A stretch of 64,000 bases of DNA from Rothia sp. HMSC078H08 (GTDB lineage Bacteria; Actinomycetota; Actinomycetes; Actinomycetales; Micrococcaceae), in assembly GCF_001808955.1 (NCBI RefSeq), contig NZ_KV795257.1, positions 216,962 through 280,961 of the forward strand. Reading direction: 5' to 3'. Made by a program: the position numbers and the translations under genes. A model generated the notes under the pieces. It saw nothing but the letters and a program-made list of their open reading frames with translations, did not search any database and had not been told where the DNA came from. Position 1 is the stretch's first letter. Each line of letters begins with the position of its first letter. Of the stretch, positions 1-10,800 are shown piece by piece.

Positions 1-721
1 GCCGTGGATCATGTCGAAGATTTACCCGCCGACCATCAAGAAGACCCCGGACGCACCCGAGCACGCCCGCCAGGAACTGCACGAAATGGGCCCCATGAGC
101 TCCAAGGAATGGATTATGCTCGGCACTTTCGTGCTGCTGCTGGTCCTGTGGATTACCGGCACCGCCCTGGGTATTGACGCCACCAGCGCCGCATTCTTCG
201 GCATCGCAATTCTGCTGGTGACTAAGGTCCTGACATGGAAGGACATGGCGAAGAACTCCAGCGCATGGTCCACCCTCATCTTCTTCGCCGTGCTCGTCGG
301 CATGGCAGACCACCTGAAGAAGCTCAAGGTCGTCGACTGGATCGGTCAGCAGGCGGCGCACAGCGTCAGCGGCATGGCATGGCCCATGGCGTTCGCGATT
401 CTGGTTCTGGCGTACTTCTTCATCCACTACATGTTCGCTTCGAACACCGCCCAGATTGTTGCACTATACGCAGTATTCCTCGGTGCGGCGGTAGCTGCCG
501 GTGTTCCGCCGATGTTCGCGGCGCTGTTCCTCGGCTTCATGGGCAACCTGATTGGCGGCATCACCCACTACGCCTCCGGTCCGGCGGGCGTGTACTACGG
601 TTCCGGCTACTTCAGCGTGGGCGAATGGTTCAAGATCGGCTTCATGGCTGCTATCGTGAACCTCGTCGTCTGGGGTGCGGTCGGTACCGCGTGGCTGTTC
701 GCGCTCGGCTTCGCCAACTAG
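1..721 (+). CDS. DASS-family anion:Na+ symporter, C-terminal part
   Basis: Partial gene: the reading frame is open from the window edge (codons before the first visible ATG at 11 read P-W-I), so the true start lies upstream. The protein belongs to the divalent anion:sodium symporter family (CitT/SodiT/YbhI type), which imports C4/C5 dicarboxylates or citrate across the cytoplasmic membrane. The visible 236+ residues hold about six hydrophobic segments. The family's second ion-binding motif is present (SNTAQ), as is the conserved THYASGPAGVYYGSGY-type motif near the C-terminus. The exact substrate (2-oxoglutarate, malate, citrate or tartrate) cannot be read from this part. A strong hairpin terminator follows. 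Function class is confident; substrate is unknown. Confidence 0.88.
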   Translation, partial: PWIMSKIYPPTIKKTPDAPEHARQELHEMGPMSSKEWIMLGTFVLLLVLWITGTALGIDATSAAFFGIAILLVTKVLTWKDMAKNSSAWSTLIFFAVLVGMADHLKKLKVVDWIGQQAAHSVSGMAWPMAFAILVLAYFFIHYMFASNTAQIVALYAVFLGAAVAAGVPPMFAALFLGFMGNLIGGITHYASGPAGVYYGSGYFSVGEWFKIGFMAAIVNLVVWGAVGTAWLFALGFAN

Positions 722-780
722 TAGCGCAGGCCCCGCGGCGGCCTAGCTCAGCGTAAAAGCACTGCGTAAAAGCACTGCAT

Positions 781-831
781 AAAAGCCCGGTGTTCTGCAC
801 ATGAATTTTCGTGTGAGAACACCGGGCTTTT
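781..831 (+). terminator. Hairpin terminator after the DASS gene
   Basis: A perfect 16-bp inverted repeat (AAAAGCCCGGTGTTCT at 781-796, its complement at 816-831) with a 19-nt loop ends in TTTT. Because the left arm starts with AAAA it could act in both directions. Confidence 0.85.
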
Positions 832-910
832 ACGCGCCCGCTAGCGTCCCAAAACAGCGCAAATCCTAGTATTCCCCCACCCCCTCCGCTAGGGTAGAAG
901 AAAATCCTAA

Positions 911-2428
<1,518 letters not shown>

Positions 2429-2529
2429 CCTGTCAGGTTCTACCCCCGCCCCGCGAAACTAGCACGCGAAATTCACGGCGCGTGAAACTCAGGCCCCCTC
2501 GTAAGCCTGAGCCCCGCGAAACCAGCGAC

Positions 2530-2565
2530 AAAAGGCCCCCGAGACTCTGAATCTCGGGGGCTTTT
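2530..2565. terminator. Terminator between convergent GH1 and GNAT genes
   Basis: GCCCCCGAGA pairs with TCTCGGGGGC and is flanked by AAAA on the left and TTTT on the right. It is probably used from both sides. Confidence 0.85.
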
Positions 2566-2614
2566 GCGCATGTCCGTTATGCCTAGCGCGGGCAAATCTA
2601 GTCTGTAAGCAAAC

Positions 2615-3772
2615 CTAGTCCATGGGTAGGTCATTCAGGCTGGTGGACACGTACTCCCACCAGGTCGGCACCAGCCCGGCGTTCATCGCGACCCTCTGCG
2701 AGAGGATGTGCGAGGGGCTCGTACCGTAGAACGGCAGGTACCCTTCCGCCAGGGTCAGACGTGCGGCATCACGCACCAGCACGCTGGCGATGCCGGCGCC
2801 GCGCCAGGCGGGCAGCACATCGATACCGATTTGGCGCATTATCGGCGAATCGTCGCTCACACCCACGAGGGCGATAGGGTCTGCGAGCGCGGCGCTCTCC
2901 CCCGCCGCGGGTACATCAGCTGCATCCTCTTCCACCGGGTATGCGGCGAGCACCAGCACATCCGGGCGGGTCACGCTAAAGCCCAGCGCATTCGAGTAGC
3001 GCTTATCCCCGCGGAAGCGCTCAATCTGCTCAGCGTCCAGCAGCTCCACGCGCAGGTGGGTTACGCGTGCCTGCGTGTCCTGCGGGTCAACCTCAAGCGC
3101 CCCCGCGGAGGCGTTTGCCTCCCTGCGGATGGTGCGCTCGCCGGTGATTTCGGCAAGCAGCGCCGCCTTCAGTTCGGCGGGGTCAACGCGGCGCATCATG
3201 CCCATACCGGGCACGGCACACTTGACCTCCTGCGCCTGCACGCCCTCGGGTACGACCGAGTTCAGCAGGGCGCGGCCGGGCGTGTAGTAGATGCTCGTGC
3301 CGCTGACCTGCTGGGTGTAGGGGGTGAGCAGTTCGTTGAGCTGGCGCAGCTGCGCGTAGTCGCCGAGCCAGTTCGACTGGTCGCCGAGCATGTAGTCGAT
3401 AGCCTTGTCCAGCACGCGCGGATGCTTGGCGCAGAGAATGCCGACGCTCGCGTAGTTGGCGACGCGCAACTCCCAGATGTCGTCGTTGCGGCGGCGTGCG
3501 GCGCCCATCTTCTCGGAGGGCGGCTGCACGGTGGCGAGTAGCGGCAAGCTTTCGGCTTCCGGGTAGTCGCGTAGCTCCTCGAGGGCGCGACTAATCGAGC
3601 CGGGCGCCTGGCAGAAGTCAGCCTCCAGCTGGGTATGCAGGATGTGCCGCGCACGGTCCACGGTGGTCACAGCTCCACGATTCACGACGCCACGGTTCAC
3701 AGCACCACGGTTTACAGCTCCACGGATTGCTTTAGCTCCCCGGGCAGATTCGGTTCCTTGAGTATCAGTCAC
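2615..3772 (-). CDS. GNAT-family N-acetyltransferase with N-terminal pentapeptide repeat
   Basis: 385 aa. The C-terminal third looks like a GNAT acetyl-CoA-binding fold: IGIDVLPAWRGAGIASVLV matches the acetyl-CoA pyrophosphate loop (Q/RxxGxG/A-like, here WRGAGIA), followed by a helix and an FYGTS...NAGLVP segment typical of the fold's end. The acceptor substrate is unknown. The start is GTG at 3772 with GAGGA 7 nt upstream. Residues ~17-36 are four near-identical copies of NRGAV encoded by a 15-bp tandem repeat. The gene lies 45 bp downstream of uvrA on the same strand and may be co-transcribed. The central ~200 residues (YASVGILCAKHP...) are not recognised. Confidence 0.75.
   Translation of the reverse strand: MTDTQGTESARGAKAIRGAVNRGAVNRGVVNRGAVTTVDRARHILHTQLEADFCQAPGSISRALEELRDYPEAESLPLLATVQPPSEKMGAARRRNDDIWELRVANYASVGILCAKHPRVLDKAIDYMLGDQSNWLGDYAQLRQLNELLTPYTQQVSGTSIYYTPGRALLNSVVPEGVQAQEVKCAVPGMGMMRRVDPAELKAALLAEITGERTIRREANASAGALEVDPQDTQARVTHLRVELLDAEQIERFRGDKRYSNALGFSVTRPDVLVLAAYPVEEDAADVPAAGESAALADPIALVGVSDDSPIMRQIGIDVLPAWRGAGIASVLVRDAARLTLAEGYLPFYGTSPSHILSQRVAMNAGLVPTWWEYVSTSLNDLPMD
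3665..3724. repeat. 4 x 15-bp tandem repeat inside the GNAT gene
   Basis: Four 15-bp units at 3665-3679, 3680-3694, 3695-3709 and 3710-3724 (pattern like GTTCACAGCACCACG) differ at a few bases. They encode the repeated N-R-G-A/V-V near the protein's N-terminus. Confidence 0.9.
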
Positions 3773-3817
3773 GTAGGTTTCCTCTAGGGCAAATTTTTGA
3801 CTAGTTCAGGATCTCGG

Positions 3818-6706
3818 CTAGTTCAGGATCTCAGCAAGGAACGCGCCGGTGTGCGAGCCCTTCACCTGAGCCACCTGTTCCGGGGTGCCCTCTGCGATGA
3901 CGGTGCCGCCGCCGCTACCGCCTTCGGGGCCCATGTCGATGATCCAGTCGGCGCACTTGACCACGTCCAGGTTGTGCTCGATGGTGATGACGCTATTTCC
4001 CTTGTCAACCAGCGATTGCAGCACGGCGAGCAGCTTGCGGATGTCTTCAAAGTGCAGGCCGGTGGTCGGCTCGTCCAGCACGTAGATGGAGCGGCCGTTG
4101 GAGCGCTTCTGCAGTTCAGTTGCGAGCTTCACGCGCTGCGCTTCACCGCCGGAGAGGGTGGTTGCGGGCTGGCCCAGGCGAATGTAGCCCAGGCCCACGT
4201 CCACGAGGGTGTTCAGGTGGCGCGCAATCGGGGTGAATGCGGCGAAGAACTCTGCGGCTTCTTCCACGGGCATTTCGAGTACGTCGGCAATGGTCTTGCC
4301 CTTGTAGTGCACTTCGAGGGTTTCGCGGTTGTAGCGCTTGCCGTGGCAGGTTTCGCAGGGTACGTACACGTCCGGCAGGAAGTTCATTTCAATCTTCAGG
4401 GTGCCGTCGCCGGAGCAGTCCTCGCAGCGGCCACCCTTGACGTTGAAGGAGAATCGGCCGGGGGTGTAGCCGCGCATTTTTGCTTCGCTGGTCTCTGCGA
4501 ACAGCTTGCGGATGTGGTCGAACACGCCGGTGTAGGTGGCGGGGTTCGAGCGCGGGGTGCGGCCGATGGGCGACTGGTCCACGTGAATGACCTTGTCCAG
4601 GTGTTCCAGGCCGTCGATGCTCTTGTGGCGTCCGGGTACCTGCTTGGCGCCGTTGAGCTTGTTCGCCAGGGAGGTGTACAGAATGTCATTGACGAGGGTG
4701 GATTTACCCGAGCCGGACACGCCGGTCACCGCGGTGAATACGCCCAGCGGGAAGGACACAGTCACGTTCTTGAGGTTATTTTCGCGGGCGCCGCGCACGG
4801 TCAGCTGGCGTTCCTTGTCCACGGGGCGGCGGGATGCGGGCACCTCAATGCTGCGGCGGCCAGCCATGTAGTCGCCGGTAATGGACTTGGTGTTCTTCAG
4901 CAGCTCCTCAAAGCTGCCGGAGTGCACGATTTCGCCGCCGTGCTCGCCGGCGCCGGGTCCTACGTCCACGATCCAGTCAGCTTCGCGCATGGTGTCTTCG
5001 TCATGCTCAACCACGATAAGCGTGTTGCCCATATCGCGCAGCTTAGTGAGGGTTTCGATGAGGCGGCGGTTATCGCGCTGGTGCAGACCGATGGAGGGCT
5101 CGTCGAGCACGTAGAGCACGCCAACCAGACCCGAACCAATCTGGGTTGCGAGGCGGATGCGCTGCGCCTCACCGCCGGAGAGCGTACCGGCGGAGCGTGA
5201 GAGGGTCAGGTAGTCCAGGCCCACATCCAGCAGGAACTGCAGGCGCGCGTCAATTTCTTTGAGGACCTGCTCGCCAATCTTGGCTTCGCGGGCGCTGAGC
5301 TGCAGGCCGCGCACGAAGGCGAGCGCGTCAGCCAGGGACAGGTCGGTGATGTCTGCGATGGACTGGCCGCCAACCTTCACGCCGAGGATGGTCGGGTTCA
5401 GGCGCGCGCCACCGCAGGAGGGGCAGGCGACCTGGCGCATGTACTGTTCGTAGCGGTCGCGGGCGAAGTCCGATTCGGTTTCTTCGTGCTTGCGCTTGAT
5501 GTACGCCTTCACGCCCTCGAATCCGGAGGTGTAGCGGCGTTCGCGGCCGAATCGGTTGCGGTAGGACACCTCAACCTTGTAGTCCTTGCCGTCCAGAATG
5601 GCGGCACGGGTTTTGGCGGGCAGGTCCTTGAAGGGGGTGTTCAGGTCGAAGCCGAGCTCCTCCCCCAGACCCGCGAGCAGGCGCAGCCAGTATTCGGTGG
5701 TTGCTTTGCCCTGCGACCAGGGGGCGATAGCGCCCTCGCCGAGGGTCAGGTCGGGGTTGGGTACGAGCAGTTCGGTGTCTACTTCCAGGCGCGAGCCAAT
5801 ACCGTCACAGGCGCTACACGCGCCGAACGGCGAGTTGAAGGAGAAGGAACGCGGCTCGATGGTGTCGATCTGCAGTGGGTGGTTGTTGGGGCAGGCGAGG
5901 TTTTCGCTGAAGGAGCGGGTGCGTTCGGGGTCGTCCTGCTCGCGGTCCACGAAATCGATGAGCACGCGGCCGTCGGCGAGCTTGAGCGCGGTTTCGATGG
6001 AGTCGGTCAGGCGCTGGTGAATACCGTCCTTAATGACGATACGGTCGACGACCACATCAATGGTGTGCTTGTACTGCTTGGCGAGCTTGGGCGGGTCGGA
6101 GAGCTGCACGGTTTCGCCGTCCACGCGGGCGCGCGAATAGCCCTGGGTCAGCAGGTCCTTGAAGAGGTCAACGAACTCGCCCTTGCGTGCACTGACGACG
6201 GGCGCGAGGATCTGCAGGCGGGTGCGTTCGGGGTACTCCTGCAGAATGTCCACGATCTGCTGCGGGGTCTGCTGGGTGATTTCTTCGCCGCATTCGGGGC
6301 AGTGCGGGTGGCCGATGCGCGCCCAGAGCAGACGCATGTAGTCGTAGATTTCGGTGATGGTACCGACGGTTGAGCGTGGGTTCTTGGAGGTGGACTTCTG
6401 GTCGATAGACACCGCCGGGGAGAGGCCCTCGATGAAGTCTACGTCGGGTTTATCGACCTGTCCGAGGAACATGCGCGCGTAGGAGGACAGCGACTCAACG
6501 TAGCGGCGCTGACCTTCCGCAAAGATGGTGTCGAAGGCGAGGGAGGACTTACCGGAGCCGGAGAGGCCAGTGAAGACGACCATCGCATCACGCGGAATGG
6601 TGAGGTCTACGTTCTTGAGATTGTTTTCGCGGGCACCCTGAACCCGGATACTGGTCAGGTCGTTCGCTTTGAGTGCGGTGCTACCGTGTGCCGGGCGGGG
6701 TGTCAT
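3818..6706 (-). CDS. uvrA: UvrABC excinuclease subunit A
   Basis: Damage-recognition ATPase of nucleotide excision repair, 962 aa, normal length for UvrA. Seen in order: Walker A1 GLSGSGKSS (about 47-55), the insertion with a Cys pair (CPECGEE), zinc-module Cys (CPNNH...GACSACDG), first ABC signature [11 protein letters not shown], Walker [10 protein letters not shown], second Walker [10 protein letters not shown], the C-terminal zinc finger [10 protein letters not shown]...[10 protein letters not shown], second signature [11 protein letters not shown] and LDEPTTGLH. Start ATG 6706 has AAAGGA 6 nt upstream. A LexA-like half-palindrome sits just upstream (6729-6744), fitting SOS control. Downstream is the GNAT gene. 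Confidence 0.98.
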   Translation of the reverse strand: MTPRPAHGSTALKANDLTSIRVQGARENNLKNVDLTIPRDAMVVFTGLSGSGKSSLAFDTIFAEGQRRYVESLSSYARMFLGQVDKPDVDFIEGLSPAVSIDQKSTSKNPRSTVGTITEIYDYMRLLWARIGHPHCPECGEEITQQTPQQIVDILQEYPERTRLQILAPVVSARKGEFVDLFKDLLTQGYSRARVDGETVQLSDPPKLAKQYKHTIDVVVDRIVIKDGIHQRLTDSIETALKLADGRVLIDFVDREQDDPERTRSFSENLACPNNHPLQIDTIEPRSFSFNSPFGACSACDGIGSRLEVDTELLVPNPDLTLGEGAIAPWSQGKATTEYWLRLLAGLGEELGFDLNTPFKDLPAKTRAAILDGKDYKVEVSYRNRFGRERRYTSGFEGVKAYIKRKHEETESDFARDRYEQYMRQVACPSCGGARLNPTILGVKVGGQSIADITDLSLADALAFVRGLQLSAREAKIGEQVLKEIDARLQFLLDVGLDYLTLSRSAGTLSGGEAQRIRLATQIGSGLVGVLYVLDEPSIGLHQRDNRRLIETLTKLRDMGNTLIVVEHDEDTMREADWIVDVGPGAGEHGGEIVHSGSFEELLKNTKSITGDYMAGRRSIEVPASRRPVDKERQLTVRGARENNLKNVTVSFPLGVFTAVTGVSGSGKSTLVNDILYTSLANKLNGAKQVPGRHKSIDGLEHLDKVIHVDQSPIGRTPRSNPATYTGVFDHIRKLFAETSEAKMRGYTPGRFSFNVKGGRCEDCSGDGTLKIEMNFLPDVYVPCETCHGKRYNRETLEVHYKGKTIADVLEMPVEEAAEFFAAFTPIARHLNTLVDVGLGYIRLGQPATTLSGGEAQRVKLATELQKRSNGRSIYVLDEPTTGLHFEDIRKLLAVLQSLVDKGNSVITIEHNLDVVKCADWIIDMGPEGGSGGGTVIAEGTPEQVAQVKGSHTGAFLAEILN

Positions 6707-6728
6707 CGAAAATCCTTTCGTCTTATCT

Positions 6729-6744
6729 TCGAACTTAAATTCTA
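6729..6744. promoter_or_regulatory. Candidate LexA (SOS) box upstream of uvrA
   Basis: TCGAACTTAAATTCTA resembles the Gram-positive SOS box TCGAAC-N4-GTTCGA: the left half-site is perfect and the right half matches 4 of 6. It lies 23 bp before the uvrA start codon. Location suits control of uvrA, a known LexA target in actinobacteria, but the match is partial. Confidence 0.4.
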
Positions 6745-6832
6745 CACCCTCACGCCTTTCACCAGCGGGATTATGCGGCGGGGGAAGGCATGAGGGTGCA
6801 GCACTTATATGAGGCGGACTGTCAGGCGCGGT

Positions 6833-7606
6833 TTACCAGCCGCGGGTTCCCCACTCTTCCAGGTGGGGGCGCTCGTCGCCGAGGGTGGTGGAGCGGCCAT
6901 GGCCGGGCAGTACGATGGCGTCGTCTTCGAAGCCGCCGAAGAGCTTTTCGAGCACGTTGGAGAAGAGCTCGCCGAACTGCTGCGGGGAGTCGGTCTTGCC
7001 CACGCCGCCGGGGAAGAGAGCGTCGCCGGTGAACAGCAGGGTTGCGGGAGTGCCGTCTTCCCAGGTGGTTTCGAGGGTGTAGACGATGGATCCTGGGGTG
7101 TGGCCGGGCACGTGCAGGGCGTGAATGACGGTGTCAGAGAGATAGAAGTCGAAGCTTTCGCCGCCGGTCAGATCCTCTTCGACGGTGTAGTCTTCCTGCT
7201 CCTTAATAGCGGCTGCGTCAGCGGCGCCTGCGGAGGTGACGGCACCGGTGAGGCGGTCGAGCTCCTTAATGGCACGGATGTGGTCCCAGTGGCCGTGGGT
7301 GACCAGGATGCCGGTCAGACCGATTGCGCGGGGCTTGAGGGAGTTGAAGTCCTCGTCCCTCTCCATAACGCGCACGCGGCGTTCTTCGCCGTCTGCCAGT
7401 TCGAGCTGCGGGCAGTCGTGCAGGAGCGCGTCGAGGGTGTAGGCGTAGAGTTCTTCTGCGTCGTCTGCGGGGTCGATGAGTACCTGCTCGCCGGTGGCGC
7501 GCATGGTGATGAGGTAGACGCTGTTGTCCATCTCGGAGACGCTGAACGCACGGACGGTCAGTTCGGGGTTCTCAAAGATGAGGGTGGGTTCGGGGTAAGT
7601 AGTCAT
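6833..7606 (-). CDS. Metallo-beta-lactamase-fold hydrolase
   Basis: 257 aa. Zinc ligands of the MBL fold are all visible: THGHWDH (HxHxDH), PGHTPG, GDALF and the C-terminal LPGHG. This is the glyoxalase-II-like group that often neighbours uvrA in actinobacteria. The true substrate (a thioester such as S-lactoylglutathione analogues, or another small ester) cannot be deduced. It ends about 125 bp upstream of uvrA on the same strand, consistent with a two-gene unit. The SD before ATG 7606 is weak (GGAACT), so the start is moderately sure. Confidence 0.85.
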   Translation of the reverse strand: MTTYPEPTLIFENPELTVRAFSVSEMDNSVYLITMRATGEQVLIDPADDAEELYAYTLDALLHDCPQLELADGEERRVRVMERDEDFNSLKPRAIGLTGILVTHGHWDHIRAIKELDRLTGAVTSAGAADAAAIKEQEDYTVEEDLTGGESFDFYLSDTVIHALHVPGHTPGSIVYTLETTWEDGTPATLLFTGDALFPGGVGKTDSPQQFGELFSNVLEKLFGGFEDDAIVLPGHGRSTTLGDERPHLEEWGTRGW

Positions 7607-7710
7607 AGTTCCAGTGTAGGGGTTGTGACCGCACAGCAGGCACCTATGCGTAATACTCCCCTATCAGCGCATTCGGCGTTGAACGCGCGGGGTACATGTA
7701 CGGGTTGCCT

Positions 7711-7837
7711 GTGCGGGATGCATGTGCGGGATGCACAGGGAACAGATTCTGGAGCACGCTCGATACAGATTGGGTTCAGCGCGGATTAGGTTCCGGCTGG
7801 ATTCAGCCCGGCTGGATCCCGCCCGGCTGAGGTTCCA
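7711..7837. repeat. Two micro-tandem repeats (2 x 13 bp and 3 x 15 bp)
   Basis: GTGCGGGATGCAT at 7711-7723 is followed directly by GTGCGGGATGCAC at 7724-7736. CCGGCTGGATTCAGC (7793-7807), CCGGCTGGATCCCGC (7808-7822) and CCGGCTGAGGTTCCA (7823-7837) form a decaying triplet. Neither lies in a gene. Confidence 0.8.
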
Positions 7838-7858
7838 CTGAAATTCAAAAGTTAAACA

Positions 7859-7894
7859 GAGAAGCGACTGCGCATCGATACACAGTCGCTTCTC
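7859..7894 (-). terminator. Hairpin, terminator-like on the minus strand
   Basis: Perfect 12-bp inverted repeat GAGAAGCGACTG / CAGTCGCTTCTC with a 12-nt loop. Read on the minus strand it is followed by TGTTTAACTTTT. It would end a transcript coming from the AT-rich stretch to its right, where no sure gene is visible. Confidence 0.6.
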
Positions 7895-8771
7895 ATGACA
7901 CCCAGGGGTATCTATCACTCACTCAAACACAAGCAACCCGAGGACTTTGGAAATCTCACGATTACTTGATGACTCAATAGTAGCGAACTTTTTGGGGGCT
8001 GTTTTACCACCCAATTTGGTACGGAGAGCCGGATTTAGTGACCCGCGCCTCATTGTAATCATTCTGTAATAAAAACAGGTGTTTTTTAGGGTATCCATAC
8101 GTACCAATTTCATTTTTTTCGAGTTTTAGCGTGACTTATTTCACCCAAAATAATTTTAGAATTTCCCTCTTTTGGCACTTCGGTGCACCTTTAACTTAAG
8201 CTCCACACTCGGCAATCCCAAAGGTTCAATACCCAGTTTTAGCCCGGTATTCTGCGGAAGTAGAGGGTTAAGGTGAAAGTATCTTCAAGTACTTGCAACT
8301 TCATGAGCAGGAAAAAATGTACTGCTCACCGTTCAAAATCTGCACAATTATTCGCGCGAGGGCAAAATCAATTGGTCTGTTTTACCCCTGTAGGTACCCC
8401 CTAAAGTAGAGGTTTTATTACAAAACAATAACAATACCTCACCCAAAAGGCTCCCTAGAGCCACCCAAAAAAACATCTTTCAAAAAACAAAGCACCTAGT
8501 CAATACCATATTTTCACAAAATGCAAGACAGTGTGTCACTAAAAAATCAACCTCTATAGATTGTTTAATAAAACCTGACCTTTAAGCATAAATAGAGCCC
8601 AATTATTAACCAGCACGTACCAATTTCACCCTCAAAACAGGCGCTCTAGAAGCCTCAATGAAAGGTTGAAAGACCCCTCCACCAGGGGTTTCAGAATCCT
8701 TCACTCCCCCGTTTTCAGGTACTCTACTTCCCCTTATAATCACTACAGAGAGCACCATAGGGCACAGCAAA

Positions 8772-8810
8772 GGCGGCGCCCCTCCCCCGCTGTGGGGAAG
8801 GAGCGCCGCC
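8772..8810 (-). terminator. Terminator downstream of fhs
   Basis: GGCGGCGC (8772-8779) pairs with GCGCCGCC (8803-8810), extended by an internal CCCC/GGGG pairing. It lies about 45 bp beyond the fhs stop codon, with only a short T-run on the minus strand. Confidence 0.65.
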
Positions 8811-8855
8811 TCCACTAGCTATAAATCAGCTGGAACAGCCGCTTTAGGACAAGCC

Positions 8856-10568
8856 TTAGGACAGGCCGACCATCACGCCATTCTCGTCAAAGCCGATGCG
8901 CTCAGCTGCGGGGCTCTTGCTCAGGCCCGGCATGGTGCGCATGGTGCCGCAGATAGCGTAAACGTAGCCAGCACCTGCAGCCAGGCGAACCTCGCGCACG
9001 GGCAGGGTCCAGCCGGTCGGTGCGCCCTTCAGAGTTGCATCCGAAGAGATGGACAGGTGTGTCTTCGCGATGACCACGGGCAGGTGCGAGTAGCCCAGCT
9101 CAGCAAAACGCTTCAGCTGCTTAGCGGCAGCGGGAGCGATAGAGATGCCGTCCGCGCCGTAGACCTTGGTCGCAACCTTCTCAATCTTGGTCTCGATGGA
9201 GTCCTCAAGATCATAGGTGTACTTCAGATCCGAAACGTCGTCACATGCCTCAGCAACCACGTCCGCCAGGTCGGTGGTGCCCTTACCGCCCTCAGCCACA
9301 CCGCGGTGGATAGCGACGCGAGCGCCAGCTTCCTCAGCGATACGGCGGATGGTCTCGTGCTCGGACTCGAAGTCGGTCGGGAAGGCGTTGATTGCTACGA
9401 CCGGCTGAACACCGAAGTTGCGCACGATCTCGATGTGCTTCTTCAGGTTCTCTGCGCCCTTCTCCACGTCGGAGGGGCTTTCCTGCAGCATGCCTTCGGG
9501 CAGGGGCTTGCCCGGAACGATCTTGTACAGGCCGGAGTGAGACTTCAGGGAGCGCACGGTCACGACGAGCACTGCTGCGTCCGGCTTCAGGCCGGAAACG
9601 CGGCACTTGACGTTGAAGAAACGCTCCGCACCCATGTCGGCGCCGAAGCCAGCCTCGGTAATCACGTAGTCGGAGTACTCCAGGCCAACGTAGTCGGCGA
9701 CCACGGAGGAGTTACCGGTTGCGATGTTGCCGAAGGGGCCCGCGTGAATCAGTGCGGGGGTGTGCTCCAGGGTCTGCAGCAGGTTCGGGTTGATTGCGTC
9801 TGCCAGGATGACGGACATTGCGCCGTCAGCCTTCAGATCGGCTGCGGTGACGGGCTCGCCGTCGTAGTTCAGGCCGATCACGATCTTTGCCAGGCGCTCG
9901 CGCAGGTCCTTGAAGGAGGTTGCCAGCGAGAGAATCACCATGATTTCGGAGGCGCTGGTGATGTCGAAACCGGTCTCGCGGACCACGCCGTCCATGCGTT
10001 CGCCCAGGCCCACGACGATGTTGCGCAGGGAGCGGTCGTTCATGTCGATAACGCGGCGCCACTCGATTGCGCGCGGGTCGATGCGCAGCTCGTTGCCGTG
10101 GTGCAGGTGGTTGTCAATCATGGCGGCAAGCAGGTTGTGTGCTGCGGTGACGGCGTGGAAGTCGCCGGTCAGGTGCAGGTTCAGCTTCTCCATGGGAACG
10201 ATCTGGGAGTATCCGCCGCCTGCTGCGCCGCCCTTGATGCCGAAGGTCGGGCCCATTGCGGGCTGGCGCAGAGCCAGGATTGCCTTGCGGCCGGTCTGGG
10301 CGAAGCCCTGTGCGAGGGAGACGGAGGTTGCGGTCTTACCTTCACCGAGCGGGGTGGGGGTGACTGCGGTAACCACGATGTACTTGGAGCCGCGCTTGCG
10401 GGCGGTCTCTGCGTTGGTGGTTTCGTCAAGGAGGACCTTAGCGACATACTTGCCGTAGGGTTCAAGGCGATCTTCGCTGATGCCGTTGTCCGCTGCGATC
10501 TTGTTGATGGGCCAAAGATCAGCGGCAAGTGCGATTTCGAGGTCGGAAGGGAAAGGCTTCTTCGTCAT
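8856..10568 (-). CDS. fhs: Formate-tetrahydrofolate ligase
   Basis: Makes 10-formyl-THF from formate, ATP and THF, feeding purine and fMet synthesis in the cytoplasm. About 570 aa, close to the family's 555-560. Seen: the ATP-binding loop TPLGEGKTAT, the GIKGGAAGGGY motif and a C-terminal AAGAGYVYAICGTMRTMPGL typical of FTHFS. The frame extends to an ATG at 10595, but GAAGGA stands 5 nt before ATG 10568 (protein start MTKKPFPSD), which matches homologs better. It has its own terminator and appears monocistronic. Confidence 0.97.
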   Translation of the reverse strand: MTKKPFPSDLEIALAADLWPINKIAADNGISEDRLEPYGKYVAKVLLDETTNAETARKRGSKYIVVTAVTPTPLGEGKTATSVSLAQGFAQTGRKAILALRQPAMGPTFGIKGGAAGGGYSQIVPMEKLNLHLTGDFHAVTAAHNLLAAMIDNHLHHGNELRIDPRAIEWRRVIDMNDRSLRNIVVGLGERMDGVVRETGFDITSASEIMVILSLATSFKDLRERLAKIVIGLNYDGEPVTAADLKADGAMSVILADAINPNLLQTLEHTPALIHAGPFGNIATGNSSVVADYVGLEYSDYVITEAGFGADMGAERFFNVKCRVSGLKPDAAVLVVTVRSLKSHSGLYKIVPGKPLPEGMLQESPSDVEKGAENLKKHIEIVRNFGVQPVVAINAFPTDFESEHETIRRIAEEAGARVAIHRGVAEGGKGTTDLADVVAEACDDVSDLKYTYDLEDSIETKIEKVATKVYGADGISIAPAAAKQLKRFAELGYSHLPVVIAKTHLSISSDATLKGAPTGWTLPVREVRLAAGAGYVYAICGTMRTMPGLSKSPAAERIGFDENGVMVGLS

Positions 10569-10679
10569 TGTCATCCTTCGAGTTGTACGAATCATGCTCT
10601 TTTATTCTATGCCTTGGCTCACTCATTTGTCCCTCACCTCGCCGGAAGGTGGCAAATAAACTCAATTTTTAAAGCACTA

Positions 10680-10735
10680 ATCCCCGCAACCGGTACCCTA
10701 CGCTCACATGGAGTGAACAGGGTCGGTGCGGGGAT
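10680..10735 (-). terminator. Terminator downstream of the alcohol dehydrogenase
   Basis: ATCCCCGC (10680-10687) pairs with GCGGGGAT (10728-10735), with further imperfect pairing inside (ACCGGTACCCT against AGGGTCGGT). On the minus strand it is followed by a short AT-rich run. Confidence 0.55.
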
Positions 10736-10800
10736 CAGTAGCGCATACACGCCGGGTTGCCGGTGTAAGAAGGCACAAGAACCGACGATACGAGCGGCTA

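Larger units (their letters stand above)
7607..8855. other. 1.25-kb gene-poor, AT-rich stretch
   Basis: No convincing gene. Short open frames exist on the minus strand (7664-7918, 7919-8113, 8606-8815) but lack ribosome-binding sites and family features. The left part (7607-7840) has GC-rich micro-tandem repeats. From about 7900 to 8700 the base composition is clearly more AT-rich than the neighbours. It contains a minus-strand hairpin (7859-7894), a 14-bp direct repeat ACGTACCAATTTCA at 8099-8112 and 8615-8628, and an 11-bp inverted repeat AGGTTTTATTA (8410-8420 / 8566-8576). It could be a decayed mobile or foreign segment, or it could hold an unrecognised RNA. Confidence 0.6.

Noticed and set aside
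3797..5200. 467-codon plus-strand frame opposite uvrA
   Set aside because: Shadow of uvrA with no domain.
7919..8113. 64-codon minus-strand frame ending just before a terminator hairpin
   Set aside because: No ribosome-binding site at any in-frame start and no recognisable family. Kept only as a possibility within the AT-rich stretch.
8606..8815. 69-codon minus-strand frame
   Set aside because: It runs through the fhs terminator hairpin, has no SD, and its composition is not protein-like.
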